Below are positions 34,101-34,487 of a DNA stretch of 34,487 nt, in pieces. Position numbers and translations under genes: made by a program. The notes beneath the pieces were generated by a model. That model searched no databases, was not told the origin of the DNA, and was given only the letters and a program-made list of their open reading frames with translations. Location of the stretch: contig CAIXHE010000014.1 of assembly GCA_903919205.1 (NCBI GenBank), positions 1 to 34,487 on the forward strand, written 5' to 3'. The first letter of the stretch is position 1. Each line of letters starts with the position of its first letter. Source of the stretch: an uncultured Opitutaceae bacterium. GTDB taxonomy: Bacteria > Verrucomicrobiota > Verrucomicrobiia > Opitutales > Opitutaceae.

Positions 34101-34293
34101 CGAGGGAGATGAAGGCCGAGGAGTTCGAGAAAAAGGCGGTCGAGCCAAAGCCTGGAAGACCCGCATTCCAGTTGCTCGCGTCGGACCAATTCAGGTTGCT
34201 GCCGCCCCCTCCGGTCCACACGGTCGTCTGCGCCATCACGGTCAGGGACGAGACCCAGAACGCGGCAGCGGGGAGTAGCGAGCGGAGGCGCAT
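31153..34293 (-). CDS. PEP-CTERM-anchored protein with autotransporter-type beta-strand repeats
   Basis: The 1046-residue product has a signal peptide (MRLRSLLPAAAFWVSSLTVMAQ) with ATG at 34293; the frame also continues to a TTG at 34311. At least eight copies of a motif like LTLSG.NTYTG.T.V..GTL mark the autotransporter-associated beta-strand repeat that stacks into a beta-helix. The C-terminus has VPEPSTW, a hydrophobic helix and RRR, the PEP-CTERM sorting signal recognised by the exosortase/archaeosortase-like system of Verrucomicrobia and other biofilm formers. It is probably an exported surface or extracellular-matrix protein rich in Gly, Ser, Thr and Asn. No exosortase gene lies in the window. 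There is no C-terminal outer-membrane barrel, so it is not a classical autotransporter. Confidence 0.9.
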   Translation of the reverse strand: MRLRSLLPAAAFWVSSLTVMAQTTVWTGGGGSNLNWSDASNWNAGLPGFGSTAFFSNSSAFISLVDSSQTIDSVAIGASAGVLTLSNSGGAILTVNTSFTDSSATNVLVSVPLSGAMSLTVNGTGSLTLSGSNSYTGTTNVYSGTLGDANASAFSPSSFVNMVGSGTLQVNYTEYVLGISAPSGAPSIQIGSEATLVMNGGYTSTFTGVISGAGGIEMDTAGTLILTGANTYTGPTVIGTNAAIQIGNGGTSGSIASPSISSSATVGQIPGALGFHLSGAYTYAGTLSGYLNVVQAGTGTTTLSGNNTYSGPTTVNAGILQDGSSSAFGGATGLSDVTVNAAGQLNVTNYSNTIGTLTGSGTVNIGSEVVLTVGNPYGNATVFSGTIAGNGGLLMAGYVLDLTGANTYTGGTEISAGTLLADNASGSATGTGNITIDSGGVLQIGNVDTNGAINPTASITDNGSLDFAQTGTLTFPNNISGTGGVTLYEGGTVTLSGTNTYSGSTYLFQGTLADGASNAFSPNSSVQIEGGSTLAVNYNETIGDLENGEGSGNVTLAPGTTLTIGVGNDALAPFSGTISGPGALAVNISNFSTSALSQGLSGANTYSGGTTVVAGEVYVGSSTVGAPGNITSGPFGTGAVTFEYSSQGNSELSPTANVTLANPIVLYGGEGLDNDDGGTNNLTLTGQISEVNGSGSIIWCTPGILTLTNSNLFTGGVDMREGTLLLGTNTSAGSGTITLDTGTFLSAAGGPGASLSLTNAINITGSSTTIGLNDDNNLALSGAITGSGALTYNGGSSGGSLTLSGNNSGFSGGLTIQSGTVFAANSNALGTNGVALTGSSGLVVQSPAAIANVLTFSGTPNTLAGNGTVTSAVTTNGSVILNPSASTGNGPGMLNFGSGLTIGTGTAIHFSLYDANGTPGTGFGQLNVTGGITLAASPNTITFNVVTTDAAGNSAAALNFNPALPYSWAFAQSTTGITSFNAADFNIVTSGFVNPTNLGVFSVTQNGDALDLKFTPVPEPSTWALMGAGVALVGLLVLRRRCPAGA

Positions 34294-34487
34294 GGGATGA
34301 CAAAAATGCAAACGAATGGCGAACGCAAGTCCCTTTGCGTTTACAATCGGACTTTCGGATAAGACACGCGACGGGCCAAATTGCCGCTACTAAATCGGAC
34401 ACCTGCGACCAATTGACCCTTCACTGCCGTGTCGCGGGCCTGTCCTCCCTCGGGGAGAGGCGGGCGGTTGGATGGCGCGCCCCATGC

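Noticed and set aside
32828-34402. A 524-codon minus-strand frame over the repeat protein
   Set aside because: It is an out-of-frame reading of the PEP-CTERM gene, with Arg/His-rich low-complexity translation; the other frame has a signal peptide, repeats and a sorting tail.

Overview
The window looks like a fragment of a GC-rich verrucomicrobial chromosome, most likely Opitutaceae-like; this is an inference. Supporting signs are a PEP-CTERM-anchored protein built from autotransporter-type beta-strand repeats, a TonB-receptor C-terminus next to an AraC-type regulator and a carbohydrate-catabolic operon, many starts without a visible Shine-Dalgarno sequence, and a PDWY quinol-site motif in cytochrome b of the kind linked to menaquinone.

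Region 1 (1-334) is an edge: a histidine-kinase fragment on the minus strand abuts the last ~50 codons of a TonB-dependent receptor, followed by a perfect intrinsic terminator. Region 2 (396-9461) is a catabolic locus. An AraC regulator is divergent from seven same-strand genes: Gfo/Idh/MocA dehydrogenase, TIM-barrel sugar isomerase/epimerase, ROK sugar kinase, methylmalonate-semialdehyde dehydrogenase (MmsA/IolA type), zinc alcohol dehydrogenase, a second aldehyde dehydrogenase and a class II aldolase. The set resembles inositol catabolism but lacks recognisable iolB, iolD and PfkB-type iolC, so the substrate is unknown.

Region 3 (9568-26517) is the most unusual part. A leftward pair encodes a type II NADH dehydrogenase carrying an N-terminal membrane domain and a co-translated 480-residue membrane protein whose two internal repeats resemble that domain. 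Divergent from it runs an eleven-gene, tightly overlapping respiratory block: a second type II NADH dehydrogenase, a GH15 glucoamylase-like enzyme, cytochrome c oxidase subunit II with a heme c domain, a fused subunit I-III, CtaG, a small membrane protein, a Rieske protein, cytochrome b fused to cytochrome c, an SDR glucose-dehydrogenase-like enzyme, a GMC oxidoreductase with a cysteine cluster, and an aquaporin-family channel. Together these could carry electrons from NADH through quinone and a bc-type complex to an aa3-type oxidase. The sugar enzymes at both ends suggest coupling to oxidation of a stored or external glucan.

Region 4 (26518-34487) is accessory sequence. It holds decayed IS200/IS605 transposase and amidohydrolase remnants, a secreted TPR protein with a nucleoside-hydrolase-family protein, and a ~1.5 kb AT-richer island bounded by a 28-bp duplication of the 3' end of tRNA-Val(CAC). 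The island carries a BrnT-like toxin frameshifted at its third codon, an intact ribbon-helix-helix antitoxin candidate and an orphan gene. A large PEP-CTERM beta-strand-repeat protein closes the window.
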